The notes beneath the pieces are model-generated. The model was not told the origin of the DNA, did no database searches, and worked only from the letters and a program-made list of their open reading frames with translations. Both the position numbers and the translations under genes were made by a program. Positions 36,061 to 49,692 of a stretch of 64,000 nt of DNA are shown one piece after another. The first letter of the stretch is position 1; each line of letters starts with the position of its first letter. Where the stretch lies: the NCBI RefSeq assembly GCF_000224145.3, contig NC_020177.2:4782156-4846155 (forward strand), written 5' to 3'. The DNA comes from Ciona intestinalis. Lineage: Eukaryota > Chordata > Ascidiacea > Phlebobranchia > Cionidae.

Positions 36061-36949
36061 TTGAACGTTTACCCTACATTTATTAAAGTATCTGTCGGAA
36101 ACGGAGAGCAGGCGGATCAGCGAGCCGCTTTTTTTAAACAAGAAACGTGAACGTGATGGACTACGCGGGTAATAAAAGACGTGCACGTTTATTCCGCCAC
36201 TAAGAAACACCGTGTTCATTATTACCCCAATAAACCTCGATTGTCACGTTTATGACGTCACATTCGTGCATGAATGTCACGAGCGCATGCCAGACTATCA
36301 CGTGTTTCTGCAATTTCATTTATAAAATAAATTCTCGCTACTAAGAATAAGTGATAACGGAATTAACAACGTGATGGGAAATCGGCTATCGGCTTTGCTG
36401 TTAATAATAGATTCCAGTTATATGACCGACTAATTATACCAGGAAATTATAAACGTTATTTATACTGAGCCTAAAGCAGTTATTATACCAGTGCGCTGCA
36501 AAATTCGAAGCTGTTGCAAAGTTCTTTGCATACCGACGTTTCGACCCCTTAATAGTCGTGTTGCCTATATCAGTACTGCATATCTAAATATGTAGTTGAA
36601 ACATTGCTATGCAAAGTGCATTGAGTAAAATAATCTTAACATTTTACATTTACAAGGTTTAAATATGTTAAAATGCCATAGCGCGCATTATGTAACCTTA
36701 ATATTATGTTATAAACTTGCGAACAGTTACCTACCTTCTCTCAATTACAACGTTATATACCAACCACTATAACCGCTTCTCAACACTACTGGTACAAACT
36801 GTTGTTTCACAAGCACAGCGAGACTTGGACACATCCTCGTCTTAGCAATCAACGCTTTTCCACAGCCGCAGGTTTAATTGATTGCAACAACAATTGCCTG
36901 TAGGGTTCTAGGCTTGCATTTCTGCAAACTTTATCTTTTGATTGCGCCA

Positions 36950-37270
36950 TTGGTTAAATGCAAATTATTCATCCTCGCGTGGCGGGACAATCTAAAATTT
37001 ATAACATTAGTGTCTTGATACACAACCATATGTTTGCTTTTGAAGATATAACTTACCATCATAGCGTGGAAAAGACAGTCGTTGTACGGGTGTTCTTTAT
37101 CATACACCTCCAGCCCGGCCTACAAGATGCCACGTATGAAACTTTGCCAGCGTTTTCTGTATTTTCTGCATATAGATGGTTTTGAGTAACCCATCATTGA
37201 CATACACGACTGCAAATGTGGTACTATCGAGAACCGAACCCGATATCTTATGCTTACGACGCCAGTGCTC
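36950..37270 (-). mobile_element. SINE-like copies
   Basis: atgcaaattattcatcctcg at the left, then gacagtcgttgtacgggtgt and a tRNA-like head remnant (gagaaccgaacccgatatc) at about 37225. Confidence 0.6.
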
Positions 37271-37545
37271 TGGGGTTCTCGCTGTACACAACATCTCCTA
37301 ACTTTAACAATAAACCAGTATCGTTTTACGCAAAATTATCTGTTTTGCAATCCGTGAGGGTATATGAAGCAAAGTAAAAGCATGTCAAATAATCCGTATA
37401 CATTGTATTCTGGAGTAAATATAAATACAAGGTGAAAAAAGTGAACACAATAAAGAAATAAGAACTCAATAAGAATCAAACACACGCGAGGATAAATATT
37501 GTTGGTGTAGATGTGCCTTTGAATAAAATAGGGAGTTTAGCATAA

Positions 37546-37733
37546 AGTAGGCCGGGGTAAGACCATTAGCACATATTGTTCCATATTTTTATTACGGTTT
37601 TTAACAATTAACAAAGCTTCTTTAGAGGTGTCAGGATACGGTTTTTATATTTCCGTGAATATTCTTTGTTTACTGCCAAATAGAATGCTATAAGAGAATG
37701 AAAACATGGACCGCTTTACCCCAACCTACTATA
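37546..37733. mobile_element. family-1-related MITE, diverged subfamily
   Basis: Starts aagtaggccggggtaagacc and ends tttaccccaacctactatat. The interior keeps caattaacaaagcttcttta and gaggtgtcaggatacggttt. The terminal motif reads gtaagacc rather than gatgggacacc, like the copies at 43556, 49510 and 50629. Confidence 0.75.
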
Positions 37734-38008
37734 TTACTAATGTAAAATCTCAAAGTAAAACGAAAATTTTAAAATAGTAGAGTTGTAACAACATAGTAAA
37801 ATAAACGATCGGGAATCCCAAATATGGGAGTTTTAAGCCCGGAATTTTTAAACCGGTAAATGTGTATAGAGTTTAAAATTATGAGAATCAAATAAAATTA
37901 AAACAAAGACAACGTCCTTGCTGTGACATCGACCCAGCCCCTCATGCGTTGAAAGCATCGCAAGTAAATAAATGTAAAGGCCATCGTGGCATTTGATATA
38001 ATGAGGTA

Positions 38009-41000
38009 TCAGACGCATATTGCACCAATGACGTTGTTCACGGGGATCAAGGAACATTTACATGAGCTTTCACCCTGGCACTCCCCTCTCCATATGCCAG
38101 GGAACCTTCCTGTTTGTTTCTTACAACGAACCATGCAGCCACCCGAACCTTGGCATACTGGTTGCCGTCTGTAATATAAACGACATTAAATAAAGTGGCA
38201 TTTTTAACACATTTTTGTTTTGTGTACAACGCGAAAATGCTACCGTTTAAACGTCACCGGGACAGCTCATATATAGACACTTAATAATAGAGTTTGTATT
38301 CTAAGGGTGAGGTCCTCAGTGAGGCACACCTGGGACCTGGGATGTAGATTTATTATACCCAAACACCCAGAGTGCTGCCACTTAGATCCCACTGTGGCAG
38401 TTTACAGACACTTATTTATACAGATTATATAATAAGGGTGAGGTCTTTAGCGAGACATACGCACAATTAGCAAACACTTTGGTATCATAAGCTGTTCCAT
38501 TTAACCCACGAAATACTAACGTGTATCCGCATTCATTGAAAAGAACGCAAATACAGTGTTTCTAAATCTCTGGTTTACAAACCGCTATCTAAGCCAAACC
38601 TAGTTTCTAAATTACACCGCATTCAGGACACCGCATCCGTATATAGATACATATTAGATACGGAAGCTTTGCAGAAACAGTCGTGTATACATGACGCATA
38701 TAGTCAACCCACAGCGAATTTCCCAACCCACTGGATATAAACTACAAATTACTTGGTAAAACCACCATATGTAAACCAATAACTTTATACACATTAACTT
38801 TACCCGCGGTGTGGATTCTTAGCACGAATTACTTATTAGCTGTGTTGTGTGATTTTATCCATGGCGTGTTTTGACGACTGGTGCTACTTCCCGTCTTTAC
38901 GTTTTTTGGGATTCAGGATTTTGTTGTTGTGTTTAGATACAAAAAGACATTTACACTACAAGTATTTCTTGATATAATCACACGAGTATTCAATTTGCAT
39001 ACACGTCGAAATAACTGCGGTTCTTTTCGTGAATCTGGCCTTGATCTCGCACCCATTCTCCTGAACAATTCTCGATGCATAATACTAGAATACACCGAAT
39101 GCTACTAAATATACAACTATAACAAAAACCGAGTCGGAATATATATTTCTTTGATAAACCATTAATCGGACCCGATTTTTGCTTGTGAATATTTAATAGA
39201 AGTTGGTGTATCCTAGTATTATGCCACGAGAGGGGGAGATTATCAGGATCAGATTCACAGAAAACATCACAGTTATTTTGAACGGTATACCAAACGAGTA
39301 CATGTGCAAAAGGATCGACACTTAACGTGTAATGTAAATTTTCGGAAGGCGTTAGAACATAATTACGAAATTCTTAATTAGCAAAAAGACGGAAAGTAAC
39401 GAGTCTATGTTGTGTTGACGTGTACTTCAGCCATACTTGTGTATACCAATATATCTGACGTGTAAAACATTTATGTTTACCTGGTGTTTCCACGATATCT
39501 GTATGGTTGACATCCACACGTCACCTCAGAGTCGAATCCCATGCAACGATCACCGCCCGAACAAGCTGCAGGGCTCATGCATGTACCTTGTGATAAAGAT
39601 CGTTAGATAACATGAAGATATAAATATTTAGAAAAAATATAGCCTGCCCTGACAACTGTGTTGAATACAAATAAAGAGGTCACGACCAAAGGTAATGTAA
39701 ACCAATATACGACCGGAACAGTTTAACCCCTAACTCATACCATGAACGTAACTTGACGAACCTTATTTCTAATTTTAGGCCAAACATTTGTTCCTACAAC
39801 AAGTTGTTAGACATAGTGGTGATCGTTTTTTATAAAAGCGTGCTTGAAGTAATATTAAAAACCTTTAAATAGCTACTGAATCACGATCTCAAACATTAAA
39901 ATTTACCCACTTTATTATACATCAAGCCCCCGGGTATACAATATATTGAGTAGTCGAGTAATAACGACTGCCATTGCCACGTTTAGGGAGGATAAATAAG
40001 TTACGTTTGTTCAATGCATTATAATTGCCATTTACTAAAGGTTCGTCATAAATTACACCAAATGTGTTTTATCTCTGTAAACTCGTTTACAGCGACGTTA
40101 TGTCATTACTTATTATAACAACGACCGTTTTGCTGGTAATTCCGTTACTTTGTTACTTTGTAGTTAACACGGTCTTAGTAAAATAAGTGAAGAGATAACA
40201 AACGTATACAAAACTCTTACTTTCTCTTGGATCCGGTACATTTTCAAGGTAACTTCTTATAGTTCTTGCATTTGTCGTATACTTGAAGTTACCACCCGGA
40301 TTGTAGTGAGATACGGCGTATGTTGTCTTGTAAGTACGACCCCCTCTTCTTACCAAACGAACAGCGACCGCACAACCGACACTTCGTGTACTTCTCCAAA
40401 GCATTTGTGTGTAGTGTCCTGAAGTAAGCGAAGTATTATGATGCTGATTTTGATTTTCTTTCTTATTTTATGGTATATTATGTAATGTAATGAAATGGTG
40501 TAAGTTATTTCCGTATAGAAATGGAAGAAACCACAAACCCTTGAATAATAACCATGTAAAACTTGATTAACTCGGCTGTGAATATACAGGAGCAGGCTAC
40601 ACCCATATTATAACTCAATATTTAGTGTGTGTATGAATGCATCGTGTGTGCGTGTGTTGCCACACCTTAACACAAAGGATCAATAAGCTTATACTAACTA
40701 CTAATATAACAGCATACTTAAACATAGCATCCCAAATACTCACCAACTGGCACGCCTTGAGTAGTTAGTGTTGGGTTCTCCCTGTTGTAATCAAACACCT
40801 CAGCATACCACCTTAACACAGATTCCTTGGCAGGGCTCCCATCCACTGAGAAATCCCATGCAATGTTCTCACCAACGCCTCGATCTCTATTTCTTGTTCC
40901 ACTCTGTTGCAAGGAAGGGAAAGTTTTTAAAACGTGTTGTAGACCCAACACCACTCATAGAAAATTGCACCAAATAAATTCTTGCTAAACGATTGGTTGC

Positions 41001-44000
41001 TTGTGTGATTTTTTTGTGTAATAAGTTAAAGTTGTGGAGGTTACAACAAGTGATAGCAAGTGTTTAATTTTCATTTATTACCGTTTTTTTACGTGTGTGG
41101 TATTTTTATGAAAGTGTTACCGTTTTTAAATAGGTAATTTAATAATATCAATACCAACTTACCACCGAGTGCGGCCAATGTGGGGTCCGCTGAACGTTAC
41201 GTTTGGTCATGAACGGATGGTTAGGAGCCGATTCAACAAGATGGTCCGCCCAACGTTGCGCTGTAACTGCTAAACTTGTGTCCCAAGTAAAACTAGGCAA
41301 GTTGTGGATTGCTCTGTGTGGTAACAGAGTCATGATTAGACAATTTGAATGACTGGATGCCCTTATTTTATCTGTTCGGTCAATCAAGATTGAAAAAAGG
41401 CGTACCACGATCATCAGTAATTACAGAGTCAGGGTTAATCAAGTTGAATGGAATATTGAATTACTTTACTTTGTCTCTATGGTCAAGGTAACGAAGGTTG
41501 GAGCAATATACAACATCGTAGAGAGATGGGAAGTAACCATATAACATGGGTGTTATGTTTCATACACAGTTACCGCGAATGTAACTTTGTGGGTGTTTAT
41601 CTGTAAAGCTGAAAATGTGAACCACAGAGAAAGTGTGTCTTACTATCCCTCCAAAGGATTCAAAAGTGAAGTATTGTCACACAAGCCATTAAACGTCGCA
41701 TTCTCACCTATAGAAGTTATGATACGTAAGACATTCCCTCTCGTAAGCTGTCCTTGGTTGATCGGCACGTGATGTCGCTGTTGGTTCAGCTGTGGTGGTG
41801 GTGGTTGGAGCTGAAGTGGAAGGTTCGCTTGAGGATCCTGTGGTCAAATATACATCGTTATTGAGATATAATTGTTTGGGCTATGATGTTAGGCACATAA
41901 TATCCCACATTTATACAGTTAGGCACATAATATCCCACATTTCCTGCTTTTAACAGTTAATAGCGTTCTGTTGGAGGGTACAATAAATTACCCGAGATTG
42001 ATGCCAAACTTTTCCTCGTTACAGAGTTTGCTATAAAACCCAGGGTGCTATACGACCTATTAGTAACTAATTAGTTGGAGCAATATATGTCATACGTTTC
42101 CTGTCCAAGAATATATTAGTACCAATTGTTGAACGTGCTATGGTAACGGGCCAAGTCTGGGCCGAAATCCAAAGTATCTTACAATGCAATCGCCAACCAC
42201 TAAGCCAACTTACTTGGCACATATATCGTCCATACAGCGCTTGTATAACCACAGCAAGGGGTCAGCTGTGAGATACGTGAAGTCCAAGGCCCACGACCAC
42301 GGTTAGCGATGAACAACCGTTGTGAGTTTGGTTGACGAGTTGAAGATGCATATAACTTCAAATCAAGGCTCCAGCCTTAAAAATTATGGTATTTAAAAAT
42401 ATATGAATTTTATTTTACAGGGGCAAAGTCCTAGATTTCTTACCACAAAATACAATGTTTTTTAATGCAATTAATGAAATATTATTTAGAATTATAGCAT
42501 ACTATATAGTAGGGCGGGTAAAGATGGGACACCTTTAACACATAATATCCAAATATCCTGATCGTGTTTTAAACAATTAACAGCGGTCTATGGGAGTCGT
42601 GGGAAAATATTTCCTCGAATGTTTTTGTTTGCTGCCAAATGGGACAAGAAAAAAAAATGAAAGAGGTCCTATCTTCCCCCACCCCTATTATATATATTAC
42701 AGCAAATCTTTTAAATATCACGTGTATATATAACCTACCGCTAGCACAAGGAGCTTTCCGTATCATCCACTTATAAGTTGAACCATGTCTCGCCTTGCAG
42801 AAGTAAAACGGTGTGTTATATGCCCCGGTTCGCCTGTTTAATATAACCTTATAAATATTTAAACGTTGTGTTTACTGTCAAATAGAGCAAAATTAATGGG
42901 TTGTTAAAACTTGGAAAACCGCGAATAAATTGCAAACAGCTTGCAGATATTTTTCGCGGTATTTGTCCCTTACATTACTACATACCAATCGAAGTAATTT
43001 GTGTCACAAAAATACTGGAACGTCATAATCACCTTGAATATATTTGAAATGACGTCACTTCGCCTACGTAAGAGCTTCTAGAAACTGGTTTCCATGGTGA
43101 TCTTGGTCGTGATTGTGACGCACTGTACATGTATAAATGGGGTGCTGTGACGTCATTATAGTGGATATTTACTCGCACAAGGTTTGGGTCTGCAGTTGCT
43201 GTTAGGACAGAGAAACAACAGTTTACTGGACTGTATATCAGATGATCTAGTAAATATTCTGTTTTTCTCGAGTTATTCGCTACATCTGTTGCAAAACAAG
43301 CGTCGTTCTTATCAGGTGATCTTGTGTAGGGGTTTTGCAACGAAGGACGGCTTACGGAAACAGTGTTTATTTAACCTTCAGGTTATAGGACAAGTTTTGC
43401 AACTTTGTAGATTTTGCAGGTTATTCTTGGGCGTTACTTACTTTTAGGAATATTGTGTTTTATTTTTCTCCTCCTTAAAAAGTAAATTCGAGGGATTTTC
43501 ATCAATTAAAACTAAGTCTAAACGTTTTGTATAAATCAATGGTATTGGTATATATATAGTATTGTGGGGTAAGATGGATACCGTTAGCCCACAATACCCA
43601 CTGTTGTTTTTTAACAATCAAAAACTGTATTTCGGAGTCGTGAGAATACGGTTATTATATACAAATATTGTTTGTTTACTACCAATGTGAAAAAGAAAAT
43701 GAAAACATAGACATTCTACTCTAAACTACTTATTTTGTGGTATTTAAACGGTTCCATTACATACAGCAACCGTAATTTGGTCATTTTGTAAATTATTGAA
43801 TTTTGCAACCTAAGCCCGTCCATTATACCTTCAGTTGTGGTTTCTTCTGTGTTAACAGTTGTTGTCTCTGCTGTTGTTGTTGTTGCAGAGCACATATCGC
43901 AAGTCTCAGGGCAATGTCTGCTCATGAACCTGTGTTACGTAACATTGATTAATTATGACGTCATAAACCGCATTATTTTTTATATTCTCGTAAACTTACG

Positions 44001-47000
44001 GTCTGTAACTTGAACTAGGGTGGCAAGCTCGTATCTGCGTCTTGAACAGTCTGCATGTTGGACGATCGTCAAAACATGCTGTAACAACAACATCGTTTTA
44101 GCCATACATTTTACTAAAACAATAGTTTATGAAAACTTTTGGACAGGTTTTTGTGCAAGATTGCCAGACACCGTTGTGACACACTAGTTAGTGCGGCATC
44201 TCTATGACCCATAGATTACAGATTCGAGGCTCGCTGCAGCCACCATTGTGGCCGTGTGTGTCTTTTTGTTTTTCTAAAAAATACTGCTACGACGAACGAT
44301 CATAATTTAACACTTTATATCAGGGGTAAAAGCAGCGCTTGGTAAAAAGTTTGAAAGTCCTATACCGTATATAACTTTGTTAAGCCGGTAGACGACAACA
44401 TTAGAACTACTGACATAATTCAATTACAATACAACTAACCGTATCTAATATCTAATTGTAACGACCCGTATATAAATCATAATATCAAGGCCTTAACAAA
44501 TCTGTTTTAGATATACTCACATTCACAGTAATTATCCGAGCACTGTCGTTTATCTAACTCCATAACACGATCAGAAACCATTCGTTCACGACTCTGGAGG
44601 TTTAACCCTTGCCTGGGAAAACAATATTGTTATTTACAGCATATTCTATAACTTCGGACCAAGAAGACAATATTTTTATCAATTTTTCAAAGTTACAAAC
44701 GTGGTAACTTATAAGCGGCACGCGGTGTATGAAACAGAACATTCGTGTTAGAAGGACTGTCGTTACCCCACCACGCGTGAGTATACGTTTCTTCAGTACC
44801 GGCGCGTACCCGGTATGATATTACAGTAGTGAGTAAATCACCAAATCCGAATTACCTGCAACAGCTGAACTCTCCCCACTCGCTCGACCTTGATGAAGCG
44901 GACTTTCTCACTGATAAGCCAAACCTCAGCTCGTTAGATGAGAAACCAAGATCTCCAGGCGGAATGACGAGTCTCACTTGTACAGGTACGTCCTGTGAGT
45001 CAGATGTCATTAAGATAACGGAAAACATTTCTAAAATCTTTCGAAATTTTCCATAAATTATTTTGTTGTTAATGTAAATATAAATACCGGGGCAATGATT
45101 TTGTCAGCCGTTAATTTCGTAATGTATAGCGAGTTATACCCGAAACATGAGCCACACAACAGGATGTCTCGCGATTTAAGTTGTGAAAAATAAAGATATA
45201 GTTCATACAAACTGCATGCTAAGTTTACAAAATCCGTTATATTACCACTTTTACACAAGTGATGCATTCATACATTGCGTCCCACTTAAAGTATCAAAAT
45301 ACCCTATTACTTGCAAACCGAGCCATAGTAATAATCTACACATGAAATTATGGGAGTTGTGAGTCACCTCTGGGTCGATCATATCTTCCAAGTCACCTCC
45401 AGGTAACAAGTATTCAGATAACTGGTTTACGTCACTCGGTTGAATCGTTGGACCTTGTGTTTGGTTATTGACGTTGTTGTTTAAAGTTCGTTGACGCAAT
45501 ATCTCAACCATGGTTGCCAACTGAAGAAATAAAGTTGAAGTTATTATTTGAATAAATGTAACTTGGGCAACAACTGCCGTTATAACATGGTGGTTCTGTT
45601 TCATACAACTCATGTAAGCTTACAAGTTACCACGTATGTAGCTTTGTGGGTGATTATTTTTCACATTACATACACGTATATACAAAATATACAAGGTTTG
45701 GTCTTGAGATGTATATGTTGTATACGTGTATGAAACTATGTAAAAATGACGTAACTATAGGATCATCAGCTTATGTCAGGAGTTGTTTAAACCTAAACCA
45801 CCGGCGTGGCATCTAATCCTGTTAATAAGAAGCGCACGAAGGGGATGGTTGTCGTTGTTGTGATTTGTATATCAGAGACGCACAAATGGGATCTATCGTT
45901 CTGCTTAAAATCGCTTAAATCCGGTGTGTTATTCCGGATCGTCTAATCTTTTACCATCTGTTTATTGTTATTGTGCTGAGGTGTAAATACTGTGGCTGTC
46001 TTGACATTTTACTTTCGTTGCGCGTTTAAAACACAAACTACGAGCGAGAATTTCTATTCCTAGAAAACGTGACTTGAATTTAATGACGACATTTACCACT
46101 GAGGTCTTGTATTATCTCTCCCGTGTCAAAATATAAGATAACCTAAGATTTATCATGTAGGAATTATACGTCTGTTAACCATAGGGCGTGTGAATGATAA
46201 GCGTTGATGTTTTGAGTAATCTTGGCTACAATTTCATCTCCTTGTTTAAGGCGCGGTGATGTGAGATTTTTTATCAAAACCGAATCTTTGGCTTTTTAAC
46301 CCTAACCATTACACCCGCAGTTTGCAACAAATTGATTCTTTGCACGGACTGCAAATTGAACTTAAATATAAACCGATTAAGGTCGCAGATATGCTTATAT
46401 GTAAACTTAAGTAAGCTGCGCATTTCTTCCACGTCTGCAGCTTTAAACACTGGCGGGTAATATCAGACGGTTTGAAACTGATTAATATGATGGTTAATGC
46501 AATAAACAGATACAAATATTATTATAACAACCGCAAGTTTTGTTAAAGCAATAAAGTTGTGAAAATATAACAATATATTGTAGTGGCCACTGTTTCGCTG
46601 TTTCCGTAGTTTAATACTTTGAATCGGGGATTATCAAACGTTGTATTATGTGCTAATGGTACCCATCTTACCCCATGCTACTATAAACCAATTATTGTTA
46701 TGCCGTTTCCCAGGATTCTAATAGGCCAGGCATATATCAAAATGAGATTAAATTAATACTTCGTTCTTTACCGCGACCAAACATGTAAATAAAATGTATG
46801 TTCTATATAATAACGTGATTGACATTAAGTTTATGATATATAACTTGGGAGTGACCGGTAACTGGCATGTGTTCAATCCATAATTACGTCTCACTTAATT
46901 GACGCCTAACTTTAATAACTTCTCGTGATATTTCACCGTCACGACATTTCCACAGTTTTATCAATGAACTTTAACGGCTTTGGAGCCGGAAACTCGTATT

Positions 47001-47843
47001 TCCCAAACTGTGTGTTATGTACGGTGGTGTGCCGCAAAATTGTGATTAATAACATCTGTGTTTTTTACGATGGTGTGCCGCGAGAATTTCACTAATTAAA
47101 AACAACGTATGGGATTTTCTGTGGTGCAAATCAAGGCTAAAATTGGGCTTCGTCCGGAAATGTTTTATTAAACGGTTTATAGCACATTTCCCAAACCTTT
47201 TCTCTCGCAACCCCTTTTAATCTTATCAAATTTTCTGCGACCTTTTCACGATTATTAGTCTAACTATAATATATGCAGTACCATTTGTAAACTTGGTGAA
47301 CTCTCGGTCACCCCTAAAGTTTGTTTTCTCCCAATTTGGAAAGCCCTGGTCTACTTGAGTAAATCCTAGCTTTAATGTTACAGCGCATTTACAGTTAAAT
47401 TGACGAGTTTAAACTTTTAATTAAGCGGCTTATAACATGCCATATTACCATTAACAACATTCTATAAAACTCTAAAAGATTGCTGTTAATTGGTAAAAAT
47501 ACGATTAGGAAATATGGGTTATTATTTGTATAATGTGCTACACTGTTTGCGCACGACATATTGCAACTCGCGCACGAGTCGTTATAATCAAATTTTGTGC
47601 GAAAAAGTGCAGAATTATTATCCATCCCACCATGTCTATAAAACAGCAACAGGCATCACTTTAGATTAACCTAATATTAACTTTTTTGTTAATGCTGACT
47701 CAATTCTACAGGTAAAAGACCCCGAATCGTAAAGCATTGAACTCGCAGTAAATAAAACACATCACAATACTTACGTCCATGGCTTGCGACACTTGTACAA
47801 CGATGCATAGAACAGCGGCGATTAATCTACACCTAACAATCAT
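38009..47843 (-). CDS. secreted CAP-domain protein 2 (ShKT + CAP + EGF-like + defensin-like tail), 15 exons
   Basis: Tandem paralogue of the CAP gene at 25290-33578. Exons (high to low): 47775-47843, 45368-45520, 44856-44992, 44521-44612, 44000-44078, 43829-43929, 43033-43198, 42739-42833, 42214-42375, 41708-41837, 41163-41313, 40744-40903, 40221-40418, 39481-39586, 38009-38168. Phases join; 652 aa. Signal peptide (1-23), ShKT 151-190 (ending RHCPETCDMC), Thr-rich linker, the unassigned module 215-351, a second Thr/Pro linker 355-372, CAP domain 385-563, EGF-like knot 566-598, and a C-x5-C-x3-C-x13-C-x5-C-x-C tail. CAP signature GHYTQMLWRST is canonical; cavity residues are in YHNFYR, VGENI, YAEVFDY and GHYTQM. 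No membrane segment after the signal, so secretion is likely. Target unknown. Confidence 0.9.
38290..38470. repeat. interspersed repeat (gtgaggtcctcagtgaggca family), two partial copies
   Basis: gggtgaggtcctcagtgagg at about 38305 and gggtgaggtctttagcgaga at about 38435, with cctgggacctgggatgtaga between. Intron 14 of CAP gene 2. Confidence 0.55.
41520..41630 (-). mobile_element. SINE-like repeat fragment
   Basis: ataacatgggtgttatgttt, catacacagttaccgcgaat and gtaactttgtgggtg in a CAP gene 2 intron. Confidence 0.6.
42505..42694. mobile_element. MITE-like inverted-repeat element, family 1
   Basis: tagtagggcgggtaaagatg at the left; tatcttcccccacccctatt at the right. CAP gene 2 intron. Confidence 0.8.
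43556..43732. mobile_element. family-1-related MITE, diverged subfamily
   Basis: tagtattgtggggtaagatg at the left, with cggagtcgtgagaatacggt in the interior. The right end is decayed (attctactctaaactactta). CAP gene 2 intron. Confidence 0.65.
44165..44290 (+). mobile_element. SINE head with tRNA-like promoter boxes
   Basis: ctagttagtgcggcatctct is followed by acagattcgaggctcgctgc and accattgtggccgtgtgtgt, i.e. the tRNA-like head and first body segment in plus orientation. CAP gene 2 intron. Confidence 0.65.
44680..44800 (+). mobile_element. SINE-like repeat tail
   Basis: caaacgtggtaacttataag, cgcggtgtatgaaacagaac and gactgtcgttaccccaccac in plus orientation. Confidence 0.65.
45545..45660 (-). 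mobile_element. SINE-like repeat fragment
   Basis: gaataaatgtaacttgggca, actgccgttataacatggtg and caagttaccacgtatgtagc, close upstream (minus sense) of CAP gene 2 exon 2. Confidence 0.65.
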
Positions 47844-48200
47844 GTTTAACGTTTAAATATCTGCAAAAATGAAGCCTTCACGTTATATCAGTGCAAAATT
47901 AAATCGTTTAACGACAAAGGGAACATTCGTGTTTCTTATACTTTGTAACTTTAAACTCTACTAAGAACATAAGCTATACATCTTCTTGCAGTATTACAAT
48001 CACATATTAAACTACAAAGTATTCAGAACTATTGAAATCAAACCCTTTTCAGAGATACACGCCGTTAAACATAGAAAAAACGACTCAGTAAAGAACCAAA
48101 GCTCTTCTTTTGCAGATAGCAAGCTTCCAGCAATCCCCACAGTAAAGTACTGACTACTCGTTGCTTCAAATCAATCTAACAACCTACTAACTCGTCCTCG

Positions 48201-48208
48201 TATTTATG
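48201..48208 (-). promoter_or_regulatory. possible TATA box of CAP gene 2
   Basis: Minus-strand CATAAATA about 360 bases before the start codon at 47843. Plausible core promoter with a long leader; no other support. Confidence 0.2.
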
Positions 48209-48732
48209 GCAGTGTAGAACCTTCTTCTCGCCCCGAGTTTCGTGACGTAGACACATGCGGCGTCGATTTCATTTGAATTTCAGTTCCCCATCATCACTAA
48301 CCATCTTGCGGTACAAGTTTGGTTACGACGAATTAATCTAATCTTCCGTAAGTGTCAATCCGGCGAGGTGGTTTCACACCCAATGCAAATTTACGGTGGA
48401 GATTAATTTCCTGATAAAACTTCAATATGAAAACAGGTTGCACTTTTAAATAAAATAACATATTTTTTTAACCTTTTAAATAAAGAGTCATATTAATTGA
48501 AACAGTAAATAAATGGGAATTAACAACAAAACGACAGTCGTTTTAACACGCTTAGGATAGAATATAGGAAAGAGAATTGGTAACAAAACGTGGCTGTTAA
48601 ATGAATGAATGTAACTAACTTTATACTCGCGTGGCCGGAAAACGACAGTCGTTATAACACGGGTGTTCATACACCCCGTGCCAGCTTACGAGGTACCATA
48701 AACTTTTTGGGGGGAGGAGGGATTTTTTATGT

Positions 48733-48929
48733 ATAGTAGGGTGGGGGAAGATGGGACACCTTTAACACATAATAACCAAATATTCTGATCGTGTTTTAAA
48801 CAGTTAACAACGGTCTATGAGAGCCGTGAGGATACAGTTTTATAAAAAAAATCGTTGAATGTTTGTTTACTACAAAATTGAGGAGAAAATCGAGTGAAAA
48901 GGTGTCCCATCTTCCCCCAACCTACTATA
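48733..48929. mobile_element. MITE-like inverted-repeat element, family 1
   Basis: Well-preserved copy: tagtagggtgggggaagatg at the left and catcttcccccaacctacta at the right. Confidence 0.88.
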
Positions 48930-49509
48930 TGGCTTTTTTATATAGGGCTGATAATTTGGACAACCTATTAGTGACCACTGGGTATAAAAATGACGTCATA
49001 CGCCCACGTTTCGACGTATATAGACTTCCATCAGGATAAATCCACTCTGGTTATTAATGCAAAATAATCAAGATATAATGTAATCTAATCTGCAAACATT
49101 TGCAAAGAAAATACAAAGTCATTGTGAGCTATTCATTTATCGCATAACTAATGTTTCTACTTCTATAAATGTCAGTTTATTTTTAAACATTCGCTCATAT
49201 AATATTCAAATTCACGTCGTTAGGAAATTTAATAAGATTATAATCTAAAGCCTAATCTGTGTTTGCTGACAACTGTGTATTCTATGTTATACATGATAGC
49301 AACTTATGTGTATTATTAAGTAAATTTTGCGTATTATATACAACTTACGTGTATTATATGCAGAACATTTAATTTTAGGCGTATTTTCTATAACGGTCTT
49401 ACGGCGAGTAACGCCAAGGTGGTTTTACGTTTGAATTAGCCGTTTACTTAAATAAATATATATAAGTTTTTCAGATCGTTTTTAACCTAGCTGTTTCAAA
49501 ATACTGTAA

Positions 49510-49692
49510 GTGTAGGGTAATGTAGTTATAAGAACATAATATCTCATATTGTTTTATCGTGTTTTTGACAAATATGAAGCTCTCTTTTAGAGTCGTGAGG
49601 ATGCGGTTAAATAACTATATAAATATTCTTTGTTTGCTACCAAATGTTATGATGAAAATGGAATAAAAACCCTCTTACCCCAACCTACTATA
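49510..49692. mobile_element. family-1-related MITE, diverged subfamily
   Basis: gtgtagggtaatgtagttat at the left, cttaccccaacctactatat at the right, and gagtcgtgaggatgcggtta in the interior. Confidence 0.7.

Larger units (their letters stand above)
34000..38008. other. intergenic region between the two CAP paralogues
   Basis: No convincing gene. It holds SINE-like copies (34640-34990, 35900-36060, 36950-37270), a GTT microsatellite (about 35090-35120), a diverged family-1 MITE (37546-37733), and the tRNA B-box-like word gggttcgagtcc near 35641 in another repeat remnant. Confidence 0.6.

Noticed and set aside
47395..47649. Minus-strand frame with several cysteines within CAP gene 2 intron 1
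   Set aside because: No counterpart in CAP gene 1, no acceptor/donor in phase, and joining it would break the exon phase between 47775 and 45520.
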